From the NCBI GenBank assembly GCA_037176905.1, contig JBBBWG010006446.1:6580-70579 (forward strand): 64,000 nucleotides of DNA. Reading direction: 5' to 3'. This DNA comes from Azolla pinnata. Taxonomy: Eukaryota > Streptophyta > Polypodiopsida > Salviniales > Salviniaceae. A program made the position numbers and the translations under genes. Numbering within the stretch: the stretch's first letter is position 1; every line of letters starts with the position of its first letter. Shown piece by piece: positions 48,452-62,123 of the stretch. The notes under the pieces were generated by a model that saw only the letters and a list, made by a program, of their open reading frames with translations, was not told the DNA's origin and did no database searches.

Positions 48452-51400
48452 TTAATCAAGGTGATAAAGTTTGGCATTCTTTTTAGATCTTGCTACATAC
48501 CAGCTTGCAAACTTCATAAGTACAAAAGAAACCAATATTTTCATCGCAACAAGGAAGCAATATGTAGTAACTGCATACACTAGAATGCAGCAAAACGCCC
48601 AAAACGGTACTCGAGGAAGATAAGCAGCATATAATGGGATAAGAACTCGAATAACCTGCGAAAGAAATAATACAGGCGGGAAATGAATGTAGATGTTGCA
48701 ACGGCTTTCCTCTTTTATCCAACATTCTACCCTATTCTCCACATCCAACACATTCCTCTCCACTGATTCTTCAACACAACAATATTACAGAGCTAATTCC
48801 TAACAAAACACAAGAAAGGCAACTTGATATCATCATCCTGACAGCCACAGAAAGACTTACCACACATGCAGGTGCAAAGGGGACGAAGGACATTGTCTTA
48901 TGAACTTCATGCGATTGTGTGGACAATGTCTGCACAGACAATTAACTGCGTCACCAACAATATGAATAACCTAAAGACCAACAACGACAGCTTCCAGATC
49001 CATGAATTTAAAACAAATCCAAACATGATAAACACTGCAGAAAAGGCAATTTCCAGCACATGCCAATTTATCACTAACATTTATTTGAATCAACTGCATA
49101 CACACTTCCCAACAGCGGTTGTATTGTAACTGGCTACAGTTTGTATACAAGGCAAGATATGGGTTAATTTTTAGGAACTAGCTGAAGGACCCCAAATTTG
49201 GCAAAAGTTCAGCATGTCTTGTTCTAAAACACTGAACCGTATATCAAGCAGAACAGAATGGATGAAAAACATGTTGTAATTTTTCAAGCAATGGACATTT
49301 TGCATAGCCGACTACATTCGATAAATAAAAAGTTCTGCATTCGGTATACAGTGTGTCTGATTGTGTAATAATTTGCATCTCAAAACAGATAACATGCTAC
49401 TGATCATTTCTTCAGAGACCCACCTCAGTGGTTCTCGCCACTAAATACACAAACCCAGAATCCAGAAAACATAAATAATGCGATCATTCTTCTTATGAAG
49501 TAAGCTCGCTCTCGACATTGTTTATGAGGAAGACATACAATACGTAGGGACTAGCCTGTATGTTGCCTATATGAAAAAGAAGGTAGCAGAGGCTTCATAT
49601 ATAATAAATAAGCGCAGCACACCATGGATAACTTTAGATATGACTCAAAATTAAGGAATCTCAGAAATCAATTGTTCCATACAACGTGCGATGAGTAATC
49701 CAATGCATTCATTTCAATAGCACCTTAAAGCGAATTCCAAGGGCAAAATTTGTTATATATCATAAACATCACATCCTAGCCTTGGGAATCATATAAAAGG
49801 AAAGCAACATACCTGTTCACAGAGGGATTGAAGAAATTCAGAGTAAGCTGATGGTTTTATTTCGTTAAATTTTGCAAGGAAGGCATGTTTAATTACATCC
49901 ACAAGAACCTCACAGGAGAAGACAATACCTGCATTCTGCATATTCAAATTATCTTCATAGTTAGTAACAGCACACTTGAATGTCCAAATAGAAATCCACA
50001 ATGTTGTACACCTCACCCCAGCAAACGCCCAAAGCCATGGTTCATTTGCTGCTAAAAGATTCTGTGCTAAAACAAAAAAAAGGTGTGCTATAATATGGAA
50101 TCGCTCCACTGTGTCTGCAACCCAAACGACAGTTGAATTAGAATGTTGGCCTCAAATTTTCTTACAGGAAAACTCTCAAAACACGCATGCCCTTAAATGT
50201 TACTTGGCTGCAAGTGCTTGCAGAACCCCGTTCTTTAACCCCCAAAAAAAGAAAATTTGTTATCTAATATTTGAGTGGTAATTGGAGCAATCATGAATTC
50301 AATTTATCCAGTCTCTTGAAGGTTTAACCTATATCATTTGAAAACACAGTTTTCTCTTCCTTAAATACACAAGCTATGCAGAGCCTACCCAAGTATGCGA
50401 GCTTGTGAAGATTGTCTTTGGTTAATCTTTTGAAAACATTACTCTTGATCTCAGCAAAGTTGTTGGATATCAGAAGTGTCAATAAAGCATTGTTGTGTGA
50501 CCGTATGGCCGCTGACACTGTAATAGCTTGTGCCAAGATGATGAATGAATGGAGAAGTAAGAATAGTTAAAGAATACAGTATCATGACAACTTCTTAATC
50601 GAATGAAACCAACAAGGACATAATTAGCACAAGATCATGTCCCATCAATGGTGAGGATATCAGAGGAGAAGACAGCAATGCACTGGTCCAATGTTAACCT
50701 CAGCATCTCTGACAGGAGAACATGATGCGAACAAGTTGCCACATTTTCAGCAGAGTTCATGAGTACTTGAAGCACGTCACTCCCAAAAGACTGGCACAGC
50801 TTGTCAAATATCTGCATCATCGCATCAGCATCTTGGAATGAACTTTTTTATAACATAAGAATTCATGTACTATAAATTTTACCTTACCTCCAATACATTG
50901 TACACAACATACAGCTTAATTGTTGCCTGACTCCTTATCATATGATAAATATAGCTGATATCTTAGAGGAAAATTCGGGATGCATGTAAGCATCAACAGG
51001 AAACAATCCAGTATGAAAAGAAGCATATTTCACCAAAAATTACCAGTTTGCTGCAGTAGTGTTACCCCAGTCACCAATACAAGGAGAGATCCCAAATCTC
51101 CAAGCTCATCTGCACGCAATCTCCGAAATTTTCTGCTCCAAGTAGAATACACATTAGAGGTACTTGAGTTAATCTGAAAATTTCTGAAGGATAAGCAGCT
51201 GCGACCACTGATGCTAGGGTTTACTAATAATAATATCCGAAGTTCACTTCCATTACCCCCTAGTTCTTCCTCAGAATTCCCAAACCAAAACCTCAGAACG
51301 GGGACAAATCGACCACAGAATTCCTATATAGGAGACTATGATTTCTTGAGAGAGAATGGTATTGCAAGAAAACAAAGGCACTTGGGGAAATTCTGGGGAT

Positions 51401-54400
51401 TCTTTAGATTTCTTCACTTGCTATTTAGCACTACTAAAAACTTCTAACTTCTCCCAATGAAGTCATTTTGTGACAGTGGAGACATCTTACCTTCTACTAT
51501 GAAGCAACCTCCAGAGAAATATACAAACCCTCACAGGCATGATGGTCAATAATGTCAAGAAGGAATCCAAGCAAACAAAGAATCCCACAAATATAAGCTG
51601 CAAAAGAGAGAGAATTAAGGTATGTGTGTAAATGCCACATTATTCAAGTATGTTATTTTACAGCAAGTATACATCATATGGACTCACCAATTCGCATCTC
51701 CATGGAACATGAAACATTGTGTTATAAACATGTTCGCGTTTCTTAACATTCTCAACAGATTGTACATCTTGTGATGTAGAAGATGAACGCAATACTTCAC
51801 TGACAAAATAATATAAGGGGGATGCGATGACTAGATCAGTACCTGCTTTAAACATTATATGAAACATCAGTACATCCATAAGCTGTGAATAAGCATACTC
51901 GTCTACAAAAGAATAAATCATGCCCTCTTTATATAAAATAATAAGTCATTCTCCATTTACTCAAACGTGTCATAAATATTCAATTTGAAACAAGTTATTG
52001 ACAACAACTGAAACAAGTTTGAATAGGACAGCTGACAAAAGCTTTTGTTCAACATTATAAAGCACGTGCTATTAAATGGTCGATGCATCATGTTCTCTAA
52101 AGTAGATATGCAGCTTGAGTAATTACTCATACTCTTCACATTTACCAGCTACACTTAGTGAAATAACAAAATCCCGAGGTATTTTAAAATCCTCAGAAAA
52201 AGAAACTCACTTCTAATTTACTACCAAGTCAACACAGGTCTTGAAATGAAAAGCAGTATATTACAATACGGACCTGCTTATCCTACGTCAGAAATAGCCA
52301 TTCATGTTCTTACTATAATTACTGTATCTCTTGTTTGTGTTTATTAGCAGCAGAAAATTTTGATTTAATTTCTGTTTATGCAACTTGAATCTACGATTTT
52401 GTAGGAAAGCTATGCTGTTTCCTTATTGCATTCATCAGTCTGTATGACAAAAACTGTTTGTTGGTTACCAAATGGATTACTTGATATTATGAAAAGATCC
52501 CAAAGAGAAGAAGCATTAAAAGATAATATACCTGTCGATACATGAGCTTTATATGTAATGTCAAAATCATATCCATCACTATCACCGAATGAAGGATGTC
52601 GAGCAACATTATGAACAATAGAATCAACAAATGTCGCTCCCACATATGACTCTTGACTTTGGCTCACATCATTGTCATCAACTGTTGAATCCTGACCCAA
52701 CACAATTAAACTATGTTTACGAACTGCAGCAGTTCAGGCTTATCCTTTAACATGCAATCAAACAAAAACTTGGGATTTGCACTGTTAGAATATACCCTTC
52801 AAAGTAAAAGTCGGCAAGAATACTCTTAGCAGGTGTTTCCATCAAAGAAAACTGATTCGCATCATACATGCTACTACTCTTTGCATGCAATCAAAATAAA
52901 TGTCAGTGAGCGTCACGTTTTAAATGAAATGGTCCACACATACTAATCTTTTATATGCATTTCTTTAATTGGATGGGAGATACTCTTAGCATGTGGTTAT
53001 AATACAGGTCAGTGTGAGCTACTCTAAATCTTCACCAGTGTTTATTAGCAGCAGAAAATTTTGATTTAATTTCTGTTTATGCAACTTGAATCTACGATTT
53101 TGTAGGAAAGCTATGCTGTTTCCNNNNNNNNNNNNNNNNNNNNNNNNNNNNNNNNNNNNNNNNNNNNNNNNNNNNNNNNNNNNNNNNNNNNNNNNNNNNN
53201 NNNNNNNNNNNNNNNNNNNNNNNTTTAATTGGATGGGAGATACTCTTAGCATGTGGTTATAATACAGGTCAGTGTGAGCTACTCTAAATCTTCACCAGTG
53301 AAAAGAGCAAGATATTATTATACGTACAAATGTCCCATTAACAGCAGAGTGCATGGCTTCACTTGAATTCACCATAATGCCAGAAGACAGATTTGTAGGA
53401 TCAATAGATTTGTGCAGTACATTGGTGGAAGAAACTTCAGACTCGTGATCAAAAGCCTTCGAAAGTCCATCTATTGGCTCAAGAATCCCATCTTTCCGCT
53501 TATCAATCAAGTCAGATGTTTTAACATGATCATGCTTTTCTTCAGCAACTTCAAGGAATGTTTTGACGAGTTCATCCTTTGACGTAACAGGCTTGTCTTT
53601 GGCCTTGACGAAGTCATCTGCTGAGTCAAGATTGCTTTTTGGCTGTAAATGATCCTTTTCTATCTTATCAAGCCCAGGATTGGCCTCGACAGAATCATCT
53701 TTTGAGTCGAGGTTGACTTTCAGCTCGAAATGATCCTTTTCTTCCTTACCAATTCCATGATTAGCCTGAAGGAGATGATACTTTGACTCAAGATCAACTT
53801 TCGGCTGGAATTGAATGCTTTCTACCTTACCAATTCCATGATTAGCCTCAACGAGATCATCATTTGAATCGAGATTGTCTTTTGGTTGCAAATGATCCTT
53901 TTTCACCGTACCAGGTCTATAATTGGCCTCAACGAGATCATCTCTTAAGTCAAGGTTGACTTTTGGCTGTAAATATTCCTTTTCTACCTTATCAAGTCCA
54001 TGATTGGCCTCATCGTTTAGCTTAACTTTCTCTCTCATCTCAAAAAGAATATCCTGGTTTACATTCTCATGACTTTCCTCTTTCTTTCTCATGAGGGGGA
54101 TCACTTCCGTATCCTTGGCAAGAATGAATTCTTCCTCTTTGTACTCAATTCCTTCTCCAGGAGTAGAAACAGAAGATCTACCTCCATCATAACATTCATC
54201 TTCCAGAACCTCTGTGAGCAGGTTTCCAGCATAACATCCATCTCCAAGCAAATGTATGCCCGGACTGAGGTCAAACCCTAATTTTAAAGGAATCGATGAC
54301 TCCAAAAGACTGATTTTCTTGTGCTTTTGCCTGTTCCTCCTCTTGCGATGAGAACCATCTCTTGTTGTTGCTGTGGATGATGCCAATGTTCCATTGGCTG

Positions 54401-54482
54401 TATATTGATGAAGAAGCTCGCCATCACCAGGGCTGTCCCTAGGCAAGACTTTGAAAGATGAGCTTCTTGTCCTGCTACCCAT
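48452..54482 (-). CDS. POD1: POD1-like protein (TAPT1/DUF747 membrane family)
   Basis: In Arabidopsis POLLEN DEFECTIVE IN GUIDANCE 1 is an ER-associated protein needed for pollen tube guidance and embryo patterning. Minus-strand exons: 53328-54482, 52532-52691, 51688-51842, 51491-51597, 51044-51132, 50888-50961, 50661-50811, 50389-50556, 50017-50114, 49813-49935, 48861-48929, 48452-48655; phase is kept throughout, 850 aa. The first exon gives a basic, variable N-terminus (SHRKRRNRQKHKK) and five 27-residue repeats. The TAPT1 domain follows with several hydrophobic segments: VYNTMFHVPWRCEL, FVGFFVCLDSFLTLLTIMPV, IKLYVVYNVLEIFDKLCQSF, ILAQAITVSAAIRSHNNALL, LISNNFAEIKSNVFKR, VLVDVIKHAFLAKFNEIKP and FVPFAPACVVIRVL. 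The junction between 50661 and 50556 requires an AT-AC intron. Intron 1 contains an assembly gap in duplicated sequence. Confidence 0.93.
50557..50660 (-). other. Probable U12-type AT-AC intron of POD1 (intron 7)
   Basis: No GT-AG pair joins the exon ending FSS to the exon starting LHSFIILAQ: the minus strand has in-frame stops on both sides and no usable AG before the second exon. The sequence does have TCTG|ATATCCTCACC at the 5' side (U12 AT-AC donor consensus ATATCCTT/Y). At the 3' side, TTCTTTAACT (U12 branch-site consensus TTCCTTAAC) is followed about 10 bases later by TTAC|TTCTCC. Splicing there gives a 104-base intron, phase 1, and the reading AVFSSVLHSFIILAQAIT, as expected for the family. 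Confidence 0.85.
52339..53300. repeat. Tandem duplication of ~700 bp around a gap in the POD1 gene
   Basis: The sequence from about 52339 (GTTTATTAGCAGCAGAAAAT onward, about 85 bp) recurs exactly at 53039-53123, just left of the gap. The sequence at 52964-53040 (TTTAATTGGATGGGAGATAC onward) recurs at 53224-53300, just right of it. The order is A - exon 2 - B - A - gap - B, as expected for a tandem copy of a roughly 700-bp block whose second copy is mostly missing. Confidence 0.9.
53124..53223. other. Assembly gap (100 N)
   Basis: Exactly 100 N in POD1 intron 1, flanked by the two ends of a duplicated block. The true gap could be several hundred bases. Confidence 0.99.
53607..54011 (-). repeat. 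Five 27-aa (81-bp) repeats inside POD1 exon 1
   Basis: Five consecutive units of exactly 27 codons share the pattern EANxGxxKVEKxxLQPKxNL then DxxDDLV. A sixth, partial unit (KAKDKPVTSKDELVK) follows. The repeats are acidic/basic mixed and probably disordered or coiled. I do not recall them from Arabidopsis POD1, so they may be lineage-specific. Confidence 0.9.
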
Positions 54483-55200
54483 GTTTCTATCAGTCCAGGA
54501 GAAGAAGAGATCTGCAACGGAAACTGCACACAGAGATCAGAACTCTAAGGATACATGAAAGGTAACAGTAAACCAAAACCATTAGAGGAACCAACTCATG
54601 ACAAGAAGGAGATCGAAATGCAGTGGAACTTGCATCGATCAAAACACGAGAAAGATGCAAATATATCACAAATACAGGCACGCACAAACGCACACAGGCA
54701 CACATGCACGTAGACCATACACATGCACACAGACCTGCATGTACACATACACATGCAGCACATCCGTACACACCTCCACACAGGCGAGAGAAGGAAGGAA
54801 CCTGCCTGAGGACGAAACAGAAAGACATGCGTGATCAAATGAGAGCTGCGCACATCAGAGCCTTTCGGAAAACAACCAGGGAAGAAGGAGATCCCGAAAG
54901 GATCAAGGGGATGGAGCAGCAAATCCCTTGGCACCAGGTGGAGGTGAGGGAAGAATACCTGTGGATTGGATTCCGGATTCTAGGGTTTATGTGGATGCTG
55001 GCCGATGACAAGGAGGTGCTTCCGCCATCTCGGCCGATCGTGGTCACATCCGCAGATACGAAGACAGTCCTCGTGTCGGAGCTTTCGGAGACATGGCGAC
55101 GACGGGAAGAAGGAACAGGATTCCTTCTACGAAGAAGAAAGAAGAAGAAGAAGAAAGAAAGAAAGAAAGAAAGAAAGAAGAAGATGAAGGAAAGGAAGAA
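54483..55200. other. POD1 upstream region
   Basis: Holds the promoter and leader of POD1 (minus strand). A CA-rich tract (CACACAGG, GCACACATGCACG words) occupies 54665-54785, and a GAAG/GAAA microsatellite 55132-55195. No independent gene is supported, although long open frames cross the CA tract. Confidence 0.55.
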
Positions 55201-55830
55201 GTTGTTATATGAGAATTTGAAGGTAAAAAAAAATAGAGAGTTTTATCAATCCCGACGTATAAGGTTTGTGTTTGATTGTCTGAAGTATTTCGGTATGTGA
55301 TATTTGGTTGGAGTTGTTATATGAGAATTTGAAGGTAAATCGAGAGTTCTGTCGATCCCGACATATAAGGTTGTGTTTGATTATTTGAAGTGTTTCCGGT
55401 ATGTGGTATAGGTGGAGCTATTATATCAGAATTCGAAGGTCGAATAGAGAGTTTTACCAATCCTGACATATAATATTGTGTTTGATTATTTGAAGTATTT
55501 TCGGTATGTGGTATAGTTGGAGCTGTTATATCAGAAGTTGAAGGCAAATAAAGAGTTTTACCGATCCTGACGTATAAGATTGTGTTCGATTATTTGAAGT
55601 ATCTTCGGTATGTGGTATAGTTGGAGCTGTTATATCCGAATTTGAAGGTGAAATAAAGAGTTTTATCGATCCTAACATATAAGGTTGTGTTTGATTATTT
55701 GAAGTATTTTTGGTACATGATATAGTTAGAGTTGTTATCTTAGAATTTGAAGGTAAAATAGAGAGTTTTACTAATCCTGACATGTATGGTTATGTTTGAT
55801 TATTTGTAGTGTTTCGATATGTGGTATTGG
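55201..55830. repeat. ~105-110-bp tandem array, about six copies
   Basis: Units start near 55201, 55313, 55418, 55518, 55626 and 55733 with GTTGTTATATGAGAATTTGA or a close variant. They continue with GAGAGTTTT, GATCC(C/T)GACATATAAG, TTGTGTTTGATTATTTGAAG and CGGTATGTGGTATAG. Divergence between neighbours is around 10-15 percent by eye. Confidence 0.9.
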
Positions 55831-56700
55831 TTAGAGCTTGAGGATTGGTTTCTTATTTTATGGGCTTTCTAGAGTATCTTAACATATATATGTAAGGTAT
55901 TAGGGAAGTTGATTCGATAGTCTTCCACAGTTATGTTGTATGAGAACTTTGTCCCTAGATGAGTTAAATTTATGTCATTTTATATTGTAGCCCCTTAAAA
56001 GGTTCACCTTGTCATATATCGTTGTTTTGAAAGTAGTTTTGATAGCAAGGTAATAAAGAGTTTTACCAATCCCGACATATAAGGTTATGTTTGGTTATCT
56101 GAAGTACTTTGGTATATGGTATAGTTAAAACTTGAGGATTCATTTCTTATTTGATGGGCTTTCTAAAGTGTCTTAACATATATGTAAGGTATTAAGGAAG
56201 TTGATTCGGCAATTTTTCATAGTTACGTTTTATGAGAGGTTTGTCCCCAGATGGGTTAGAGTTATGTCATTTTGTATCGTAACACCTTAAATGGTTCACC
56301 TTATTATATAACTATGAAAACTTTATCCTTAGATGAGTTAGATTCATGTCATTTTGTATTGTAGCGCCTTAAAAGGTTGACCTTGTCATATATCGTTGTT
56401 TTTAAAGTAATTTCGATAACAAGGGTTTCTTATATTGTGATGTTGTTTTAATAATGCAAACACATGTTTATAGAAAAAAAAAACAAAAGGATAAAAGGAA
56501 AGTTAATGTCACTATTTTCATATCCGTGATGTATAAGAACTTTGTCCCAAGCCGTAAATGAGTTAGATTTATGTCATTTTGTGTTGTAACATCTTAGAAA
56601 GTTGACCTTGTCATATCATTATTTTTAATGTAGTTTTAATAGCAAGAGTTATTTTGTATTGTCATGTTGTTTTAATACAAATATACATTTATAGAAAAAA
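55830..56700. repeat. Longer, more diverged repeats continuing the array
   Basis: Segments built on CTTGAGGATT...TTCTTATTT(T)ATGGGCTTTCT, TCTTAACATATAT, GGTATTA(G/A)GGAAGTTGATTCG and GAACTTTGTCCC...GTTAGATTTATGTCATTTTG recur at about 55830-56050, 56120-56310, 56315-56440 and 56530-56660. It is not recognisable as a known transposon family from sequence alone. Confidence 0.75.
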
Positions 56701-57395
56701 AAACTCAATAACACCGTTGTAGTTATGCATGCATCTTTTGTACAGCTTCAGTCGAAAATACATTCATGCATTCATCCTTTGAGTATAAAAATATTATTCA
56801 AGAATGAAAAAAGACTCCAAATTATAAAATAATTAGTCGAAAGCATGAGATCACATTTGCAATCCATGGAAGTAAGATGACAGTCGAATCAAAATCAGAA
56901 TCATCGTGACTATTAAGTCAAAATCTGGAGTTTTATGTACAATCATCCTGTTAAATACCATTTCAAGGTGAGCGAAGTTGAAAAAGTTAAAGACCTCAAA
57001 AAACCCACGTACCTACTTAAAACCCACAATCGTCGAAGTCAGGTAAATTGAAACTGAAGGCAAATCGTGGAATTTATTCAACATCTTTGGCCAAAATCAC
57101 ACCATAAATTTGACAAAAGCCTCGAAGTCGGATCATGCACGAGAAGTGGAGGAGCACGAGGGCTTTGGGCTTGATTAATTTCCTTGTTCGATTCATTCCG
57201 ATGGCGGCATTGAATGCTACTTCTTAACACATGTGGGTGCTAATCAAACTGTAAAATCTGAAAGAGATCGGTAGGTGTCAAATAGTAATCCGGGGCAGTT
57301 CAATCGAGCGTTTCATTGTAATTTTCTTCTGGGTTTTGATTGCGAACGAAACGATTTATGCATACCCATGTCAAAATCCTTAAGCAACTATAGGA
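56701..57395. other. Stretch with no recognised feature
   Basis: AT-rich, no gene and no clear repeat. It may carry part of the upstream region of the nucleotide kinase gene. Confidence 0.5.
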
Positions 57396-57514
57396 GTTTA
57401 GTGTTTAGGGTTTAGGGTTTGGGGTTTAGGGTTTAGGGTTTGGGGTTTAGGGTTTGGGGTTTAGGGTTTAGGGTTTGGGGTTTAGGGTTTAGGGTTTAGG
57501 GTTTAGGGTTTAGG
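57396..57514 (+). repeat. Interstitial telomere-type array (TTTAGGG/TTTGGGG)n
   Basis: About seventeen units of TTTAGGG with TTTGGGG variants, best preserved of the three arrays. It ends about 170 bp upstream of the kinase start codon, in the TTTAGGG orientation relative to that gene. Confidence 0.97.
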
Positions 57515-57682
57515 ACTAATTTCAAAACACCAGCAAATTAGAACTAGCTTCCTGATTCCTTGGACATGAGATGAAATGCCCACATGATGTGGTGAGAAGA
57601 CACAGCAAAATGCGTTAGTAATCCACAGAAATTGGCAGTTGCTGGTTCCTTAATTAGTTAGGGTTAGTGCTCTGTTTTCCCG

Positions 57683-59963
<2,281 letters not shown>

Positions 59964-61754
59964 GATATCCATTTTGGAACAGTACTGGGGCTATTATGCT
60001 TTTGAATCTTTCTAAAATATATCAGGGACGTTGTCTTTCAGATGATTTCAAGGCATACTTTCAGATCATTGATCATTAACATGGCTAGGACATTCGTTAC
60101 GAAACACTCTTCCAAATCATTAACTCAGGCAGCGCTTGGTTATGGTTTTTTCGCTTGTGATAGTTAAATCTTTTTCCTCTTTACCTAACTACAGTTATTT
60201 TTGTACCCAATAGAGAAGATGTTTCTCTGCATTTCCCAAATCCTTCTTTAGTTTGCATTTCTTAAACCATTCCTTATTCTGCATTGTTAAACCAAAAAAT
60301 TCTTCCTTACTCTGCATTTCCAAAATTCTTTCTTGTTCTATATTTCTCTGATTAAAGGCCAGCAATTTTCTGATTAAACTTCTGCCCCCAAATTGAACAT
60401 TCATCTTTCTTCTCTTTTGCTCCCATGAAAGCCTCATTTCAGGCATTTAGGTCTCTATTTTTTTGCTTGAAGCTCGTTATTTCTCTGATTCACGGTCTTT
60501 ATTATGCCGATTGAAGATCCGTAAATTTCCAGCAAAAATTTAAGTCTGTCAAATTCCATTATATAAAGGTTTTGTATTTGTCTGCTGAAAAAGTCTGACA
60601 AACTAAAGTCTCTGAATCAGAAAGTTTCGATCTAAGGTTTTGTTACTCACATTTAGATCTGCATTTCTTTGCTTAAGGTCGGTATTTCTCTGATTAACGG
60701 TCTTTATAATTCCGATCGAAGGTCCGCAAAGTTCCCGAGTCTGCCAAATGTCTTTGCAGAGAGATCTGTATTGATCTGCCGAAAAGTCTCTGAGTTTCTG
60801 CACAGGAAGTTTTGCAAATGCCGGATCAAGATTGATTTCGTGCAAGGCAATCGACATTGGACAAAATCGACCCGTTTGCGAACAATTGTGCTCCTTGGCG
60901 CATAGAATGAGGCGGATCGAAGAACAAAGAAAGAAAGAAAGAAAGCAAATTGAGCACACAAACTCAGGTGCATTGGTAGTTAGACCTTGTTCTTGCTTTT
61001 CAGCTGGAATTCAATGTACACGTCGACCGTGTGTGAATGCACACTTGTCATTAGAAGATATGATATCGGTACTCTAGCGAGTTCGTAAAGGGTGGGGTCC
61101 TGATGACTTGGGTCTATCGCTTCCACAGTCGATGGGAATCGAGTTCTCGGATGTGGACATTGGTGAGCAGATTCATCGAAACGATCTCTGTGTGTGTGTA
61201 TGTATATATGTTGTTGAGATATACCATGTGTATGCATGTTAACGCGTGTCAGATCCTCTCAGAGGATAAGAAGAATGTCCTCTCCAGAGGGCCCAGTATG
61301 GGCTTGATGATGAGCTCCATTGGTCTCAGAAGACGTTAATATATCTTTCTTTCTTTCTTTCTTTCTTTGTCAGCAACCACACCCACGCGCCCATTTATCC
61401 CAACACGGAATCCACGAATGAGAAACGAATGCGAATATTAGATGTACAAGCACTTGAACAACGTTTCAAAAATGATCATAATCGAAGCTTTGCATATTGG
61501 TTAAGGAAAATATTTCGAAACCACAAACTCGGGTTCTGATCTCGCATTTGTTTCTTTATAGCTATTGGATTTAGATTCCTATTTCGTTTATGCGAATGCA
61601 TTAATTGCTTCTATGTATCTTTGTTTAATGAAACAGATGGCTTATTTTGTATACTTGGAGTCTTTCTCCGTTCTCGAATAATACTTTTATACTCGAATAC
61701 GAATGCACGAATGTATTCTTGACGAAAATCTATGACAGCCATTTAACGAAGAAG

Positions 61755-61785
<31 letters not shown>

Positions 61786-62123
61786 TGGCTTAGCTGGATA
61801 ACATTTACAAAACTTGCTGAGGGCTAATAACCGATCCATCGATCGATCGATCCCTCGTTGGGAACGCTACAACTACATGCTAAGCAACAGATCGAGGGAG
61901 CGATGATTGTAAGCAAAAGAAGAGACATACAATGGCTTAGCCGCGGATACGATTTACAGGAGCTTCCGAGGGGCCGTTAAAAACCGGTGGATCGAATCGA
62001 TTGGATCGACGGATCGATCCTCTCACTTGGAGCAAATTAACTCGGACGACGGCTGAGGTCCGAGGAGCACGGCTGATTCGTTTAACGGGATCGATTTATT
62101 TACACAAACCCCCGGTTCTGGCT
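59964..62123. other. Intergenic region, kinase to NAC gene
   Basis: No gene recognised. Two diverged copies of a segment (GGTATTTCTCTGATTAACGG ... CCGAT...GAAGGTCCG) lie at about 60465-60560 and 60670-60765. Microsatellites: (CTTT)n at 61344-61367, (AT)n at 61757-61782 and GATC words at 61834-61852. A short CAAGCAAAGAAAGAAAG tract lies near 60925. Confidence 0.6.

Noticed and set aside
50635-50820. Simple read-through of POD1 exon 7 to the stop after ILTIDGT
   Set aside because: It would end the protein before the conserved ILAQAITVSAAIRSHNNALL segment. The AT-AC intron restores the family sequence.
54623-55300. 225-codon frame upstream of POD1
   Set aside because: Composed largely of CA-repeat and GAAA-repeat translation. 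Antisense to the POD1 leader, with no conserved segment.
55201-56700. Possible DNA transposon
   Set aside because: No terminal inverted repeats, target duplications or transposase-like frame seen. Described only as tandem repeats.
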